Source: an uncultured Bacteroidota bacterium
Lineage (GTDB): Bacteria; Bacteroidota; Bacteroidia; Flavobacteriales; Flavobacteriaceae
Assembly: GCA_902526075.1 (NCBI GenBank)
Contig: CABZJM010000004.1
Span: forward strand, 1-64,000
DNA length: 64,000 nt
Reading direction: 5' to 3'
The translations under genes were made by a program, and so were the position numbers. The stretch's first letter is position 1, and each line of letters opens with the position of its first letter. This document shows, piece by piece, positions 38,731 to 48,363 of this stretch. The notes under the pieces are model-generated. The model saw only the letters and a list, made by a program, of their open reading frames with translations. It did not search any database and was not told the origin of the DNA.

Positions 38731-40702
38731 AATTTTAGTTTCAATTATCTTTTCACTGTTACAAATCTGTGTATTTGCCACGCAATCAGATACACTAATT
38801 TTAGACAGGGTAGTGCTTAAAAGCACTTTAATAAACCAAACCAATCCAGCATTATCGGTTTCCGAAATATCCTACAAGGAAAATGAAATTAGGCCAATTA
38901 ATTTTCAGGATGCGATTGATTTTTCACCAGGCCTTTGGATTACAAACAGTGAGAATCAAGCACAAGACAACAGAATGGCAATAAGAGGCTTTGGAGCTCG
39001 ATCAGCTTTTGGAATTAGAGGTATTAAAATTATTCTTGACGGAATTCCACTCACAACACCGGATGGTCAATCACAAGTAGATAATATCCCTTTTGAGCTG
39101 ATTGAAAATGTAGAGATTATGAAAAGCCTCTCATCCACAAGATATGGAAATGCATCGGGTGGAGTGGTTAGTATAAACACCCTTTCTAACCTTTCCAATA
39201 AATATATTATGGAGGCTGGTTATGGAAGTTATGGTTACAAAAATATTAAAGGAATATACTCAACAAACAGCCAAAAGTCATCCACTATTTTAAACATTAC
39301 TCAAGTTGAGAGTGATGGATACAGAGATCATAGTAGCTACTTAAATAAGTCTTTATTTTTCAAGCATACAAGGAAATTCCAAAATATTAATTTGAAATTC
39401 AATTTTCTTTATTTCGATAGCCCTTACGCTTTTGACCCAGGAGGATTAAGTATTGAATCAGTTGAAGAAAATAGATCACAAGCAAGAGATAGAAATGAGC
39501 TTTATAATTCGCAAGAATCAATTAAACAAATTCAAACCGGAGTAGTTTTAGACTGGGATACAAAACTAGGTGAGGTTAATTCAAACGTATATTATAGTAA
39601 TCGTGATTTTGTAGGATTACTGCCATTTACAAATGGAGGTTATGTTGAATTAGACAGAGATTTCTCTGGTGCAGAAATTAGTATCAAAGATAAATCTCAG
39701 AATTTTGAATGGATGGTCGGAACGTCAATTCAAGATCAAAGGGACGACAGAAAAAGATTTGAAAATAATGAAGGAGAAAAAGGGTCTATTACCCTTGATC
39801 AGATTGAGTCTTTTCAGTCTTATGGAGCTTTTGCTCTTGCTTCATACAACAAGAAAAATTATAGTATTCAATCAGGTATTAGGTTTGACCTACACGAAAT
39901 TTCTTTAGATGATAATATTGGAATCGATCAACATTATGTTGAGTATTCTAAATCACTCAAAGCGTTTTCACCTAATGTTGGATTTATTTATAACTTAAAT
40001 AATAATCATGAAGTTTACATAAATTATGGTAAATCTTATGAAACACCATCACTAAGTGAGCTCTCAGCAAATCCAAACGGCGTAGGATTCAACGGAGATT
40101 TAAGTCCAATGAATTCAAGCGGATTTGACATAGGTTTTAGGAAGAAGTCACAAAATTTATCTTACAGTATTACAGCATTTTATGTTGACACAAAGGATGA
40201 AATAGTTCGTTACGAATTAGAGGGATTTGAGGGAATGAATTTTTACAGAAATTTAGGCACCTCAAAAAGGGTCGGTGCTGAGGTGGAGGCTAGCTATAAT
40301 TTAGGAAAGTCAGGGGTGTTAAATGCATCATATACCCAAGCTAAATATAAATTTAAAAATCAACAAATTAGCGGTGATCTTGCTGGAATCCCAAAATCCA
40401 ATTTTGCCCTTGAGTGGCTTTATGGGTACAAGGATTTTGATCTAAAAATGGATTTAAAATATGTAAATTCATTATATGCGGACAATAATAATGAAGTAAA
40501 AGTTCCTTCGTATTTACTGTCAAATATTGCTCTAAAAAACGAGTTTAATTTCAGAGGGTTTTACCTGGAGGTTGGTTTACACGTAAGAAATTTATTCGAT
40601 GAAAAATATTATGATAATATTAGAACTAATGCATTTGGTAACAGGTTTTACGAACCCGCTTCACTCAGAAGCTTCATCCTTTCAATTAAAACCACTTTCT
40701 AA
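38723..40702 (+). CDS. TonB-dependent outer-membrane receptor
   Basis: 659 aa; plug NRMAIRGFGARSAFGIRGIKIILDGIPLTTPDGQSQVDNIPFELIENVEIMKSLSSTRYGNASGG; C-terminal beta-barrel NLFDEKYYDNIR...F. Confidence 0.93.
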   Translation: MSRILVSIIFSLLQICVFATQSDTLILDRVVLKSTLINQTNPALSVSEISYKENEIRPINFQDAIDFSPGLWITNSENQAQDNRMAIRGFGARSAFGIRGIKIILDGIPLTTPDGQSQVDNIPFELIENVEIMKSLSSTRYGNASGGVVSINTLSNLSNKYIMEAGYGSYGYKNIKGIYSTNSQKSSTILNITQVESDGYRDHSSYLNKSLFFKHTRKFQNINLKFNFLYFDSPYAFDPGGLSIESVEENRSQARDRNELYNSQESIKQIQTGVVLDWDTKLGEVNSNVYYSNRDFVGLLPFTNGGYVELDRDFSGAEISIKDKSQNFEWMVGTSIQDQRDDRKRFENNEGEKGSITLDQIESFQSYGAFALASYNKKNYSIQSGIRFDLHEISLDDNIGIDQHYVEYSKSLKAFSPNVGFIYNLNNNHEVYINYGKSYETPSLSELSANPNGVGFNGDLSPMNSSGFDIGFRKKSQNLSYSITAFYVDTKDEIVRYELEGFEGMNFYRNLGTSKRVGAEVEASYNLGKSGVLNASYTQAKYKFKNQQISGDLAGIPKSNFALEWLYGYKDFDLKMDLKYVNSLYADNNNEVKVPSYLLSNIALKNEFNFRGFYLEVGLHVRNLFDEKYYDNIRTNAFGNRFYEPASLRSFILSIKTTF

Positions 40703-41085
40703 TGAGGCTTATTGTTTTTTTTATTTGGCTACTTACAGCACTTTCCATAGCACAAGAAAAACCAGAAATGGAGGTCTATATTAAAAATAATAATATGAAA
40801 AAAGGGTATAGAATTTTAGCAACAACCTTTACCGACTCATTAGTTTTTAAAAAAAAATATAAGGATAGTAATTTTAGCTTAGATTATGTTCTTAGATATT
40901 ACTATGCAACTGCAATAGACCTGGGATGCGATAAAAATGAATTGATAAGTATGAGTGGGCTTGTATTTCCGATTGAATCGGCAAAGCCAGATGAAATTGT
41001 GGATGAGGTTATGTCCTTAATTGGTAATATGTATTACGGAAGAAAAGAGGATAAAGATTTTAAAAGAAAGATTAAGAAAAATTAA
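40702..41085 (+). CDS. Hypothetical secreted protein
   Basis: 127 aa, signal peptide MRLIVFFIWLLTALSIAQ; start overlaps the stop of the TonB receptor gene. Confidence 0.65.
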   Translation: MRLIVFFIWLLTALSIAQEKPEMEVYIKNNNMKKGYRILATTFTDSLVFKKKYKDSNFSLDYVLRYYYATAIDLGCDKNELISMSGLVFPIESAKPDEIVDEVMSLIGNMYYGRKEDKDFKRKIKKN

Positions 41086-41852
41086 GCTACATACTTTTTT
41101 AGCATCAGATTTTTTCCATCAAATTCAGCATAAGAGAAATGACTAATCCAGTCCCCTAGGTTAATGTATTTAGATTCAGAACTCAGATTCAACTCAACCG
41201 GGATATGGGAATGTCCAAAGATGAAATAATTGTAATTATTTGTTTCTAGTTTTTTCCTGCAGTATTGAGTCAGCCATTGGTTTTCTATACCACTAATATC
41301 TTTTTCTGCTGACATTATTTTCTTTTCTTTTGAAAGGAATTGACCAAGTTTAACACCAATATCCGGGTGAATCCAGCTAAAGCACCATTTAAAAAACTTA
41401 TTGTTAGTCACAAACTTTTTCATCAACTTATAAGAAACATCTCTAGGCCCTAAACCATCTCCATGGCCAATTAGAAAACTTTTATCATTTATTTCAAACT
41501 CCTGAGGCTCTGTAATTACTTTTATGCCAAGCTCTTTTTGGAAGTAATCATTAACCCACATATCATGATTTCCTGTAAAGAAGTAAATGGGAATTCCAGA
41601 ATCAGAAATTTCTGCAATTTTTCCTAACACCCTAATAAAGCCTTTAGGTACAACTGTTTTATATTCAAACCAAAAGTCAAATAAATCTCCAAGAAGATAA
41701 ATTGAATGAGCATCTACTTTTATGAAATCTAGCCATTTTACAAACTTCTTTTCGCGGAGTAAACTCGATTTAGAATCGGGTAGACCTAGGTGGTTATCAG
41801 ACGCAAAATATATTTTTTTTCCTTCAGCTACTTTCATTAGTTCTTTGCTCAA
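41082..41852 (-). CDS. lpxH: UDP-2,3-diacylglucosamine diphosphatase-like (LpxH family)
   Basis: 256 aa; IYFASDNHLGLPD, LLGDLFDFWFEYK, FTGNHDMWVNDYF, IGHGDGLGP, FIFGHSHIP. Confidence 0.9.
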   Translation of the reverse strand: MSKELMKVAEGKKIYFASDNHLGLPDSKSSLLREKKFVKWLDFIKVDAHSIYLLGDLFDFWFEYKTVVPKGFIRVLGKIAEISDSGIPIYFFTGNHDMWVNDYFQKELGIKVITEPQEFEINDKSFLIGHGDGLGPRDVSYKLMKKFVTNNKFFKWCFSWIHPDIGVKLGQFLSKEKKIMSAEKDISGIENQWLTQYCRKKLETNNYNYFIFGHSHIPVELNLSSESKYINLGDWISHFSYAEFDGKNLMLKKYVA

Positions 41853-41866
41853 AGATATGTAAAAGA

Positions 41867-42316
41867 TTAATTATCAGCAGCAAACCATTCCGAATAAGAG
41901 GTTTCAGTTTCCTCCAATCTAAGAGAGTGAAGGCTAATATTACCTGGCAGTTTTGAAGAGATTTTACTAGCAAAGTCGACTACCATTTCCTCAATTGTTG
42001 GTTGATAATCAGCCATAACTACTTTGTGGCCTTCGATTATTAAATTATTAGCAAGTTCTTTGTGGGGAGAGTTTTTATTAAAAATCACTGAGTGATCAAA
42101 TTTTTCAATTATTTCAGAATTGACTATTTTTTTTAGGTCACCAAAATCCATAACCATTCCACATTTTACATTAGAACTATCGTTGACAGGAACTCCAATT
42201 ACTGTCACAAAAAGATTGTAGTTATGACCATGAATATTTTTACATTTTCCATCATATCCGTAAAGAGCATGTGCTGCTTCAAATCTAAACTTTTTGGTAA
42301 TTCTAATATTAGGCAT
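41867..42316 (-). CDS. queD: 6-carboxytetrahydropterin synthase / 6-pyruvoyl-tetrahydropterin synthase family
   Basis: 149 aa; FRFEAAHALYGYDGKCKNIHGHNYNLFVTV, MVMDFGDLKKIV, EMVVDFASKI. Confidence 0.88.
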   Translation of the reverse strand: MPNIRITKKFRFEAAHALYGYDGKCKNIHGHNYNLFVTVIGVPVNDSSNVKCGMVMDFGDLKKIVNSEIIEKFDHSVIFNKNSPHKELANNLIIEGHKVVMADYQPTIEEMVVDFASKISSKLPGNISLHSLRLEETETSYSEWFAADN

Positions 42317-42349
42317 TTGGTTAATTATTGAGCTCTAAATTTACATCTT

Positions 42350-43675
42350 TTATGAAAGCTTATTAAATGTTTTTCTGAATTTAATTATAAGAGGAATTGA
42401 TCTAGATAAAATCCAGAGAGTAAAAGCGTAAAAGACTCCACGCAGCCCAAGTTCATAATGGTCAAACAAAATAATAAATGGAACAAAGATTATAAAAGTT
42501 GAGAATAGTAATACGTTCCTAAGATCTTTCATCCATCCTAAACCTTTATATATTCCGTCAAAAATAAATGCAATTGAGCAAAGCGGAAGTATCACCAGAA
42601 CTATCCAAAAAATATTATAAAACTCTTGTAAGACAACAGGATCATTATTAAATATTCTTCCTAGAGTATAATAAAAAATAAAACCAATAATACACATAAT
42701 AATACCAATTTTGACTCCTATTTTTGTCAAATCATTTCCTAATTTCATCAGCACGACATATGATTTTTCACCATACAGCTTTCCGGAAAGTATTGTCCCA
42801 GCACTTGAATATCCATCAATAATGAATGCGACAAGAAACCAAAGATTAATTGCTATAGTATAAGCAGCGATAAACTCATCTCCATACTTTGTAGCAAAGG
42901 CATTACAGAAATATAATGTCACATTAAGTGAAGCAGTTCTAATAACTAAATTTCCAAACATTTGCATAAAAGATCCAATCTTGGGATTAAAAGGAAATTT
43001 TACAGTAAGCTTAATATTGGTTTTTTTGTACAGTAATATAACGGCAAGAAGTGCCATAGATATTTGCGCAACCAAGCTAGCATAAGCAGCTCCTTGAATG
43101 AACATTGGATCAATAAAGCCCTCAACTCCATAAACTAAGATTAAATCTAGCAGAATATTTAATATAGTCCCAACGATAGCAATTTTCATTGGGTAGTATG
43201 TGTTTTGCAATCCTCGAAATATCCCAAAGATACCTATGGTAAGTAAAGTAAAGGGCAGCCCCCAAACCCTAATATTAAAATATTCAACACAAAATTTTAG
43301 AAGATTACCGCTTGCATTATAAAATTTAAATAGATTCTCTGAGTTGAAGTACGTTATCAATATAATCAAAAAGCTACTGAATATAATAATCAAAATTCCT
43401 TGAGCTGGAAGATCTTTGACTTCCTCTAATTTCTTCTGACCAAGTGCTTGAGCAATAATTGATGCAATTACACTTCTTGTTTGACCAAACACCCAAATTA
43501 ACATGGAAATAAAACTACCTACAATACCAACTGCCCCAAGCGAAATAGTTGCATTTTCATCCATATTTCCAACAATAATTGTATCGGTTATTGATAAGAT
43601 GGGCTCTGCAATTCCAGAAATTAAAGCAGGTATTGCCAGTTTTTGAATGTCGGAAATTTTTACAGACTTTGTCAA
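42350..43675 (-). CDS. MATE family efflux transporter
   Basis: 441 aa; LAIPALISGIAEPILSITDTIIVGNM...ALGQKKLEEVKDL, 12 TM. Confidence 0.93.
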   Translation of the reverse strand: MTKSVKISDIQKLAIPALISGIAEPILSITDTIIVGNMDENATISLGAVGIVGSFISMLIWVFGQTRSVIASIIAQALGQKKLEEVKDLPAQGILIIIFSSFLIILITYFNSENLFKFYNASGNLLKFCVEYFNIRVWGLPFTLLTIGIFGIFRGLQNTYYPMKIAIVGTILNILLDLILVYGVEGFIDPMFIQGAAYASLVAQISMALLAVILLYKKTNIKLTVKFPFNPKIGSFMQMFGNLVIRTASLNVTLYFCNAFATKYGDEFIAAYTIAINLWFLVAFIIDGYSSAGTILSGKLYGEKSYVVLMKLGNDLTKIGVKIGIIMCIIGFIFYYTLGRIFNNDPVVLQEFYNIFWIVLVILPLCSIAFIFDGIYKGLGWMKDLRNVLLFSTFIIFVPFIILFDHYELGLRGVFYAFTLWILSRSIPLIIKFRKTFNKLS

Positions 43676-44172
43676 AGGATTAGTTCATAACAATAAAAAG
43701 GAAACTCGCTTTGTTTTGGAAAATAGATTCCTTCCAACCGCTCATAACCTCTTGATTCATAAAATTTAAGGTTTCTTTTATTCACTGAAAATGTATCTAA
43801 TCTAACAGAAACAAATTTTTTTTCTGTGGCATATTTTTCAGCGAAATCCATCAAGATTTTTCCAATACCCTTTTTTTGAAAATCAGGATGAACTGCCAAT
43901 CTATGAATATATAAATTATTATTATTTTTAGTTTTCCATTTAACAGGTAAATAAACTTTATCCATATGAATGCAAAGAGAAATACATGCAATCACCTTAC
44001 TTTTTTTGACATAAACATATAATTCTTGATTTTCTGCGTCACTAATAAAAGAGCCTCTGTCTGGATAATGTTCATTCCACTGATAGATCTCATTTTGAAT
44101 CATGTACAGTGCACATGATTTTGTAATATTTAGAATAGAATTTATGTCGGAAAGACCTCCTTTTCTTATCAT
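43672..44172 (-). CDS. GNAT family N-acetyltransferase
   Basis: 166 aa; LYIHRLAVHPDFQKKGIGKILMDFAEKYA...NLKFYESRGYERLE. Stop overlaps the MATE start (ATGA). Confidence 0.9.
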   Translation of the reverse strand: MIRKGGLSDINSILNITKSCALYMIQNEIYQWNEHYPDRGSFISDAENQELYVYVKKSKVIACISLCIHMDKVYLPVKWKTKNNNNLYIHRLAVHPDFQKKGIGKILMDFAEKYATEKKFVSVRLDTFSVNKRNLKFYESRGYERLEGIYFPKQSEFPFYCYELIL

Positions 44173-44262
44173 AACTAAGTGAATAAAAAAACAAATTTAA
44201 AATTAAAAGCTTTATAAAATCATCTAATTTTAGATAATACTAATATTTGTTATGACATAATT

Positions 44263-44760
44263 ATGACTCTATTTTTATCTGCGCTTTTAATTTTTGTTTT
44301 GAGGCTTATAGATCAATCACTAACAACGGTAAGGGCTCTGGTAGTAACAAAAAATCCAGTGATTGGAGCATTCATTGGGTTGGTTGAATCAGCAATTTGG
44401 ATTCTTGCCGTTTCTCAAGTGATCAAGGACATAAATGATGCTTTTTTGATAGCGGCTTATGCTTTTGGCTTTGCAGCTGGAACTTTACTTGGAATTCAAT
44501 TAGAAAAATTTATTGGTCTTGGAAGCGCTGTTGTTAGAGTTTTTACACCTGCTAAATCAGCAAATATTAGTAAGCCACTTAGAGATAAAGGTTTTATGGT
44601 CACTGACATTAAAGCAAAGGGAAGAGATGGGGTTGTTATCATTTCTTGGTGCATTGTTCCTAGAAAAAAATTGAGCAATGTACTTGGAATAATAAAGTCG
44701 GTAAATCCTGACGCCTATGTTACCACAGACTTTGCAAATCTTACAACACTTAGAAAATAG
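44263..44760 (+). CDS. DUF5698/DUF2179-like membrane protein (UPF0316 type)
   Basis: 165 aa; LRLIDQSLTTVRALVVTKNPVIGAFIGLVESAIWILAVSQVI...AAGTLLGIQLE. Confidence 0.75.
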   Translation: MTLFLSALLIFVLRLIDQSLTTVRALVVTKNPVIGAFIGLVESAIWILAVSQVIKDINDAFLIAAYAFGFAAGTLLGIQLEKFIGLGSAVVRVFTPAKSANISKPLRDKGFMVTDIKAKGRDGVVIISWCIVPRKKLSNVLGIIKSVNPDAYVTTDFANLTTLRK

Positions 44761-44765
44761 GAGTG

Positions 44766-44945
44766 TTAGTGAAACTTTGATTTAAAAATATTTATCAGTA
44801 TTATCAAAACAACACCAGATAAAAGTATTGAGCTACTATTTTCAGTAAGTAATTCTATAATAGAAAGAACTCCACCAAGAACAATTAAAAAAACAGCTAG
44901 ATTAAAAAGCCTACGATAATTGTATGGATTCCAAAAGTTACTCAT
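44766..44945 (-). CDS. Small two-TM membrane protein (59 aa)
   Basis: Read by eye on minus strand: MSNFWNPYNYRRLFNLAVFLIVLGGVLSIIELLTENSSSILLSGVVLIILINIFKSKFH. Confidence 0.5.
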   Translation of the reverse strand: MSNFWNPYNYRRLFNLAVFLIVLGGVLSIIELLTENSSSILLSGVVLIILINIFKSKFH

Positions 44946-45185
44946 AAGATTATTTTTTTATCACTCGAATATAAAAAAAAATACTATGTTTATGAAGGAG
45001 TTTTTTATGAATGAATTGTACTAAATTGAAAAAATATGCTTTAAAAAATTATTAATATCTCAGAATTTGAGCTGTTAAGACAATAAAAAATCAAAAATTA
45101 AGGCTATTATTTGTAAATATCTTTTCTAAAATAACCTTTAGTGTTATATTTAGGCTATAAATTTAATAACTGAAACAAACTAATC

Positions 45186-48100
45186 ATGAAAAAATTACTA
45201 ATAGTATTTCTTCTTTTCCCAATTTTAGTTTTCTCACAAACTAAAACGATTTCGGGAACTGTTAATGACGAAAATAGCCTTCCTCTTGTGGGAGTTAACA
45301 TTACAGTTCAGAATTCAAACCTCGGAGCCTTGACAGACTTTGACGGGAATTTTTCTATTACAATTCCTACCGACAAACCTAGGGTTTTAATATTCTCTTA
45401 TTTAGGCTACACAACACAGGAGGTTGATGTTTCATCATCAGATAATATTTCCATTATGATGATACCAGATCTTGAACAACTTGAAGAAGTAGTTGTTGTT
45501 GGTTATGGTTCAGTATTAAAAAAGGATTTAACAGGTTCACTATCACAGGTTGAAGTTGATGAAGAAGTTGCCAATCAATCAAACTCTATTGATCAGTTAT
45601 TACAGGGTAGAGCTGCAGGAGTACAGGTAATTCAAAATGGAGGAACTCCAGGGGCTGGAATCAGCGTAAAAATCAGAGGTACAAATAGCTTAAGAGGAAA
45701 CAATGAGCCTCTTTATGTTGTTGATGGTGTAATTATTTCTTCAGCAGGTGAAGATGTTTTACCAGCTGGGGTTGGTAATTCTGGTCAAGAAAGTCAAAAC
45801 GGTCTCAATGGAATCAACCCAAGAGACATTGAAAGTATACAAGTTCTGAAAGATGCATCGGCTACTGCTATTTATGGATCTAGAGGTGCTAATGGAGTAG
45901 TTGTTATTACAACAAAAAAAGGAAAGAGTGGCAAGGTTAATATTGAAGCGTTTAGTAATACTTCTGTTAGGGTTATTTCAAAAAAATACGATGTTTTAGA
46001 TCCTTATGGTTTTGCTGCTTATGTTAATGAGGTACAAGCAAGTAATGGATTAAACCCAAGATATTTTATTGATGATGATTATGCAATATATGGTGTTGAG
46101 TCTGACGGTACTATTTCGGCAACACCAGCTCGTTCATATCATTGGCAAGATGAAATATATACAAGTGGAATTAGTAGAAAAGTTGGAGGCTCTGTTTCAG
46201 GCGGAACTGATAATGGAAATTATTACATTTCTGCTGGATTTGATGATCAAGCTGGTGTAGTTCCAACCTCATCATTTAAAAGCGGCGATTTAAGAATGAA
46301 TTTTAATCAGGACCTTAATGATAAGCTTATACTTGAGGCAAGAATGAGTGGATACATAAGTTCAACAAACTTTGCTGAAAGTGGTGACTTAATTGGAGGC
46401 TCAAATCAAAGTTTTATTAAAAACCTTATTTCTTTCAGACCTATTATTACTGAAGAGTTTGAGGATTTTGGTGAAGATTTAGACCTTTCAAATCCTTATT
46501 CCTGGATAAATGATTTTGAGGATATTTCAAAAGAAAGTAGATACATCGGTAACATTGGTCTTACATATAAATTACCTGTTCAAGGCCTCAGATATCAGGT
46601 TAAGGTTGGTGGAAATATTAGAAGCAAAGAAAGAAGAAGATTTTTTGGAACAACAACCTGGCTAGGTAATAATGCAAATGGAGCACTACAAATTACTGGT
46701 CTTAACAACTCTTCTTTTCAAGTAAATAATTTTTTAAGATTTAACAGAACATTAAAGCGTAAGCATAGAATTAATAGTGTTCTTGGTATAACATATGATG
46801 TTAGAAAAGTCTCAAATAATATCTATGCCGTTGAAGATTTTGTAACTACTCAGTTTACAACACAAAATCCAGCGTTTGGACAAGTTATTACTAGACCGCT
46901 TACTTATATTAAAGGTGATCAGCAAATCTTTTCATTATTAGGTAGGCTTAATTATACTTATGATAATACATATATTTTGACTGCGACTTTTAGACGAGAT
47001 GGGGTTTCAAAGTTTGCTCAAAATAATCGTTATGGATTTTTTCCCTCCTTTGCATTAGCATGGAATGTACATCAGAATAATGATTTAAAAATATTTGACG
47101 AGCTTAAGTTAAGAGCTGGTTGGGGTCAAATTGGTAATCACGGAATTGGATCTTATGGTACGTTGTCTAATTATGGAGTTTCACCAAATTTGTATGGAAA
47201 TCCAGACGGGGGCACAAATGTTCCTATTGCCTTACAAAATGTCGCAAATCCTGATCTGACTTGGGAAACTACGGAACAGTTAAATGTTGGAGCTGACTTT
47301 ACAACAACTAACGGAAAGATAAGTGGTACAATTGACATTTACGATAAAACAACAAAAGACTTATTGCAAAATGTAAATATTCCAACATCCTCTGGTTTTT
47401 CAAATATTCTTGTAAATAGAGGTGAAATTTCAAATAAAGGTCTGGAGATTTCCCTGGATACTGAGCTTGTATCTAGCAATGATTTCAATTTAACTTTTGG
47501 AGGTAATATTGGTTTTAATAAAACTAAAATTACAAATTTAGCAGCACAGCCATTAGACGAATTTTATATAGACGGTGTTGTGGAAGAAAGAAGGTTTTAT
47601 TTTGGCGCACAGGTTTCAAGAGGAAACATATTTAAATACCCGGCAAACGTTTTTGTCGAAGGGGAAGAAACAAGTTTATTTTATGGTTTAGAAACTGATG
47701 GAATATATCAAACGGGTGATGTACTTCCTAATATTTTTGGTATTGATGCTGCCCCGGGTGATGTAAAAATAGTTGATCAAAATGGAGATGGTATTATTGA
47801 TTTAAATGACAGAACCTTTATTGGAAACCCAAACCCTGATTTTATATATGGATTTAATTTCAATATAAACTATAAAAGACTATCGGCTAGCATTTTATTT
47901 AATGGCGTTTATGGAAATGATATTGCAAATGGAAACTTGCTTCAATTAGAAAATGCAGAAGGACTAACATATTTAAATATTGTACCCGACGCATACTATA
48001 ATGCATGGAGACCTGACGCTCAAACAAACACCTATCCTAGAATTGGATACACGACTAATGGTCAACCTGCAATGACTGATAGAATTATAGAAGATGGAAG

Positions 48101-48335
48101 TTACTTAAGATTAAGTAATCTTACAGTTAGCTATGACTTTGATGTAAACAACAACGATTCAATAAGTAATTTAAAATTATTTATAGCAGGACAAAACTTA
48201 CTTACATGGACTGATTATTCGGGATATGATCCTGAAATATCAAGCTTTTTATACAATGGTTTAATCAATGGGGTTGACTGGAACGGAAGAGCAAATGCTA
48301 GAACATTTATCTTGGGATTAAATGTTGGATTTTAA
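45186..48335 (+). CDS. SusC/RagA family TonB-linked outer-membrane protein
   Basis: 1049 aa; KTISGTVNDENSLPLVGVNITVQNSNLGALTDFDGNFSI, LEEVVVVGYGSVLKKDLTGS, VKIRGTNSLRGNNEPLYVVDGVI, ATAIYGSRGANGVVVITTKKGK. Confidence 0.98.
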   Translation: MKKLLIVFLLFPILVFSQTKTISGTVNDENSLPLVGVNITVQNSNLGALTDFDGNFSITIPTDKPRVLIFSYLGYTTQEVDVSSSDNISIMMIPDLEQLEEVVVVGYGSVLKKDLTGSLSQVEVDEEVANQSNSIDQLLQGRAAGVQVIQNGGTPGAGISVKIRGTNSLRGNNEPLYVVDGVIISSAGEDVLPAGVGNSGQESQNGLNGINPRDIESIQVLKDASATAIYGSRGANGVVVITTKKGKSGKVNIEAFSNTSVRVISKKYDVLDPYGFAAYVNEVQASNGLNPRYFIDDDYAIYGVESDGTISATPARSYHWQDEIYTSGISRKVGGSVSGGTDNGNYYISAGFDDQAGVVPTSSFKSGDLRMNFNQDLNDKLILEARMSGYISSTNFAESGDLIGGSNQSFIKNLISFRPIITEEFEDFGEDLDLSNPYSWINDFEDISKESRYIGNIGLTYKLPVQGLRYQVKVGGNIRSKERRRFFGTTTWLGNNANGALQITGLNNSSFQVNNFLRFNRTLKRKHRINSVLGITYDVRKVSNNIYAVEDFVTTQFTTQNPAFGQVITRPLTYIKGDQQIFSLLGRLNYTYDNTYILTATFRRDGVSKFAQNNRYGFFPSFALAWNVHQNNDLKIFDELKLRAGWGQIGNHGIGSYGTLSNYGVSPNLYGNPDGGTNVPIALQNVANPDLTWETTEQLNVGADFTTTNGKISGTIDIYDKTTKDLLQNVNIPTSSGFSNILVNRGEISNKGLEISLDTELVSSNDFNLTFGGNIGFNKTKITNLAAQPLDEFYIDGVVEERRFYFGAQVSRGNIFKYPANVFVEGEETSLFYGLETDGIYQTGDVLPNIFGIDAAPGDVKIVDQNGDGIIDLNDRTFIGNPNPDFIYGFNFNINYKRLSASILFNGVYGNDIANGNLLQLENAEGLTYLNIVPDAYYNAWRPDAQTNTYPRIGYTTNGQPAMTDRIIEDGSYLRLSNLTVSYDFDVNNNDSISNLKLFIAGQNLLTWTDYSGYDPEISSFLYNGLINGVDWNGRANARTFILGLNVGF

Positions 48336-48363
48336 ACAATTAAAAAAACTAAATTCTTTAATT

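Noticed and set aside
44981-45025. Leader-peptide-like mini ORF (MFMKEFFMNELY) upstream of SusC
   Set aside because: Twelve codons in AT-rich sequence, no hairpin logic or conservation evidence; chance ORF is more likely.
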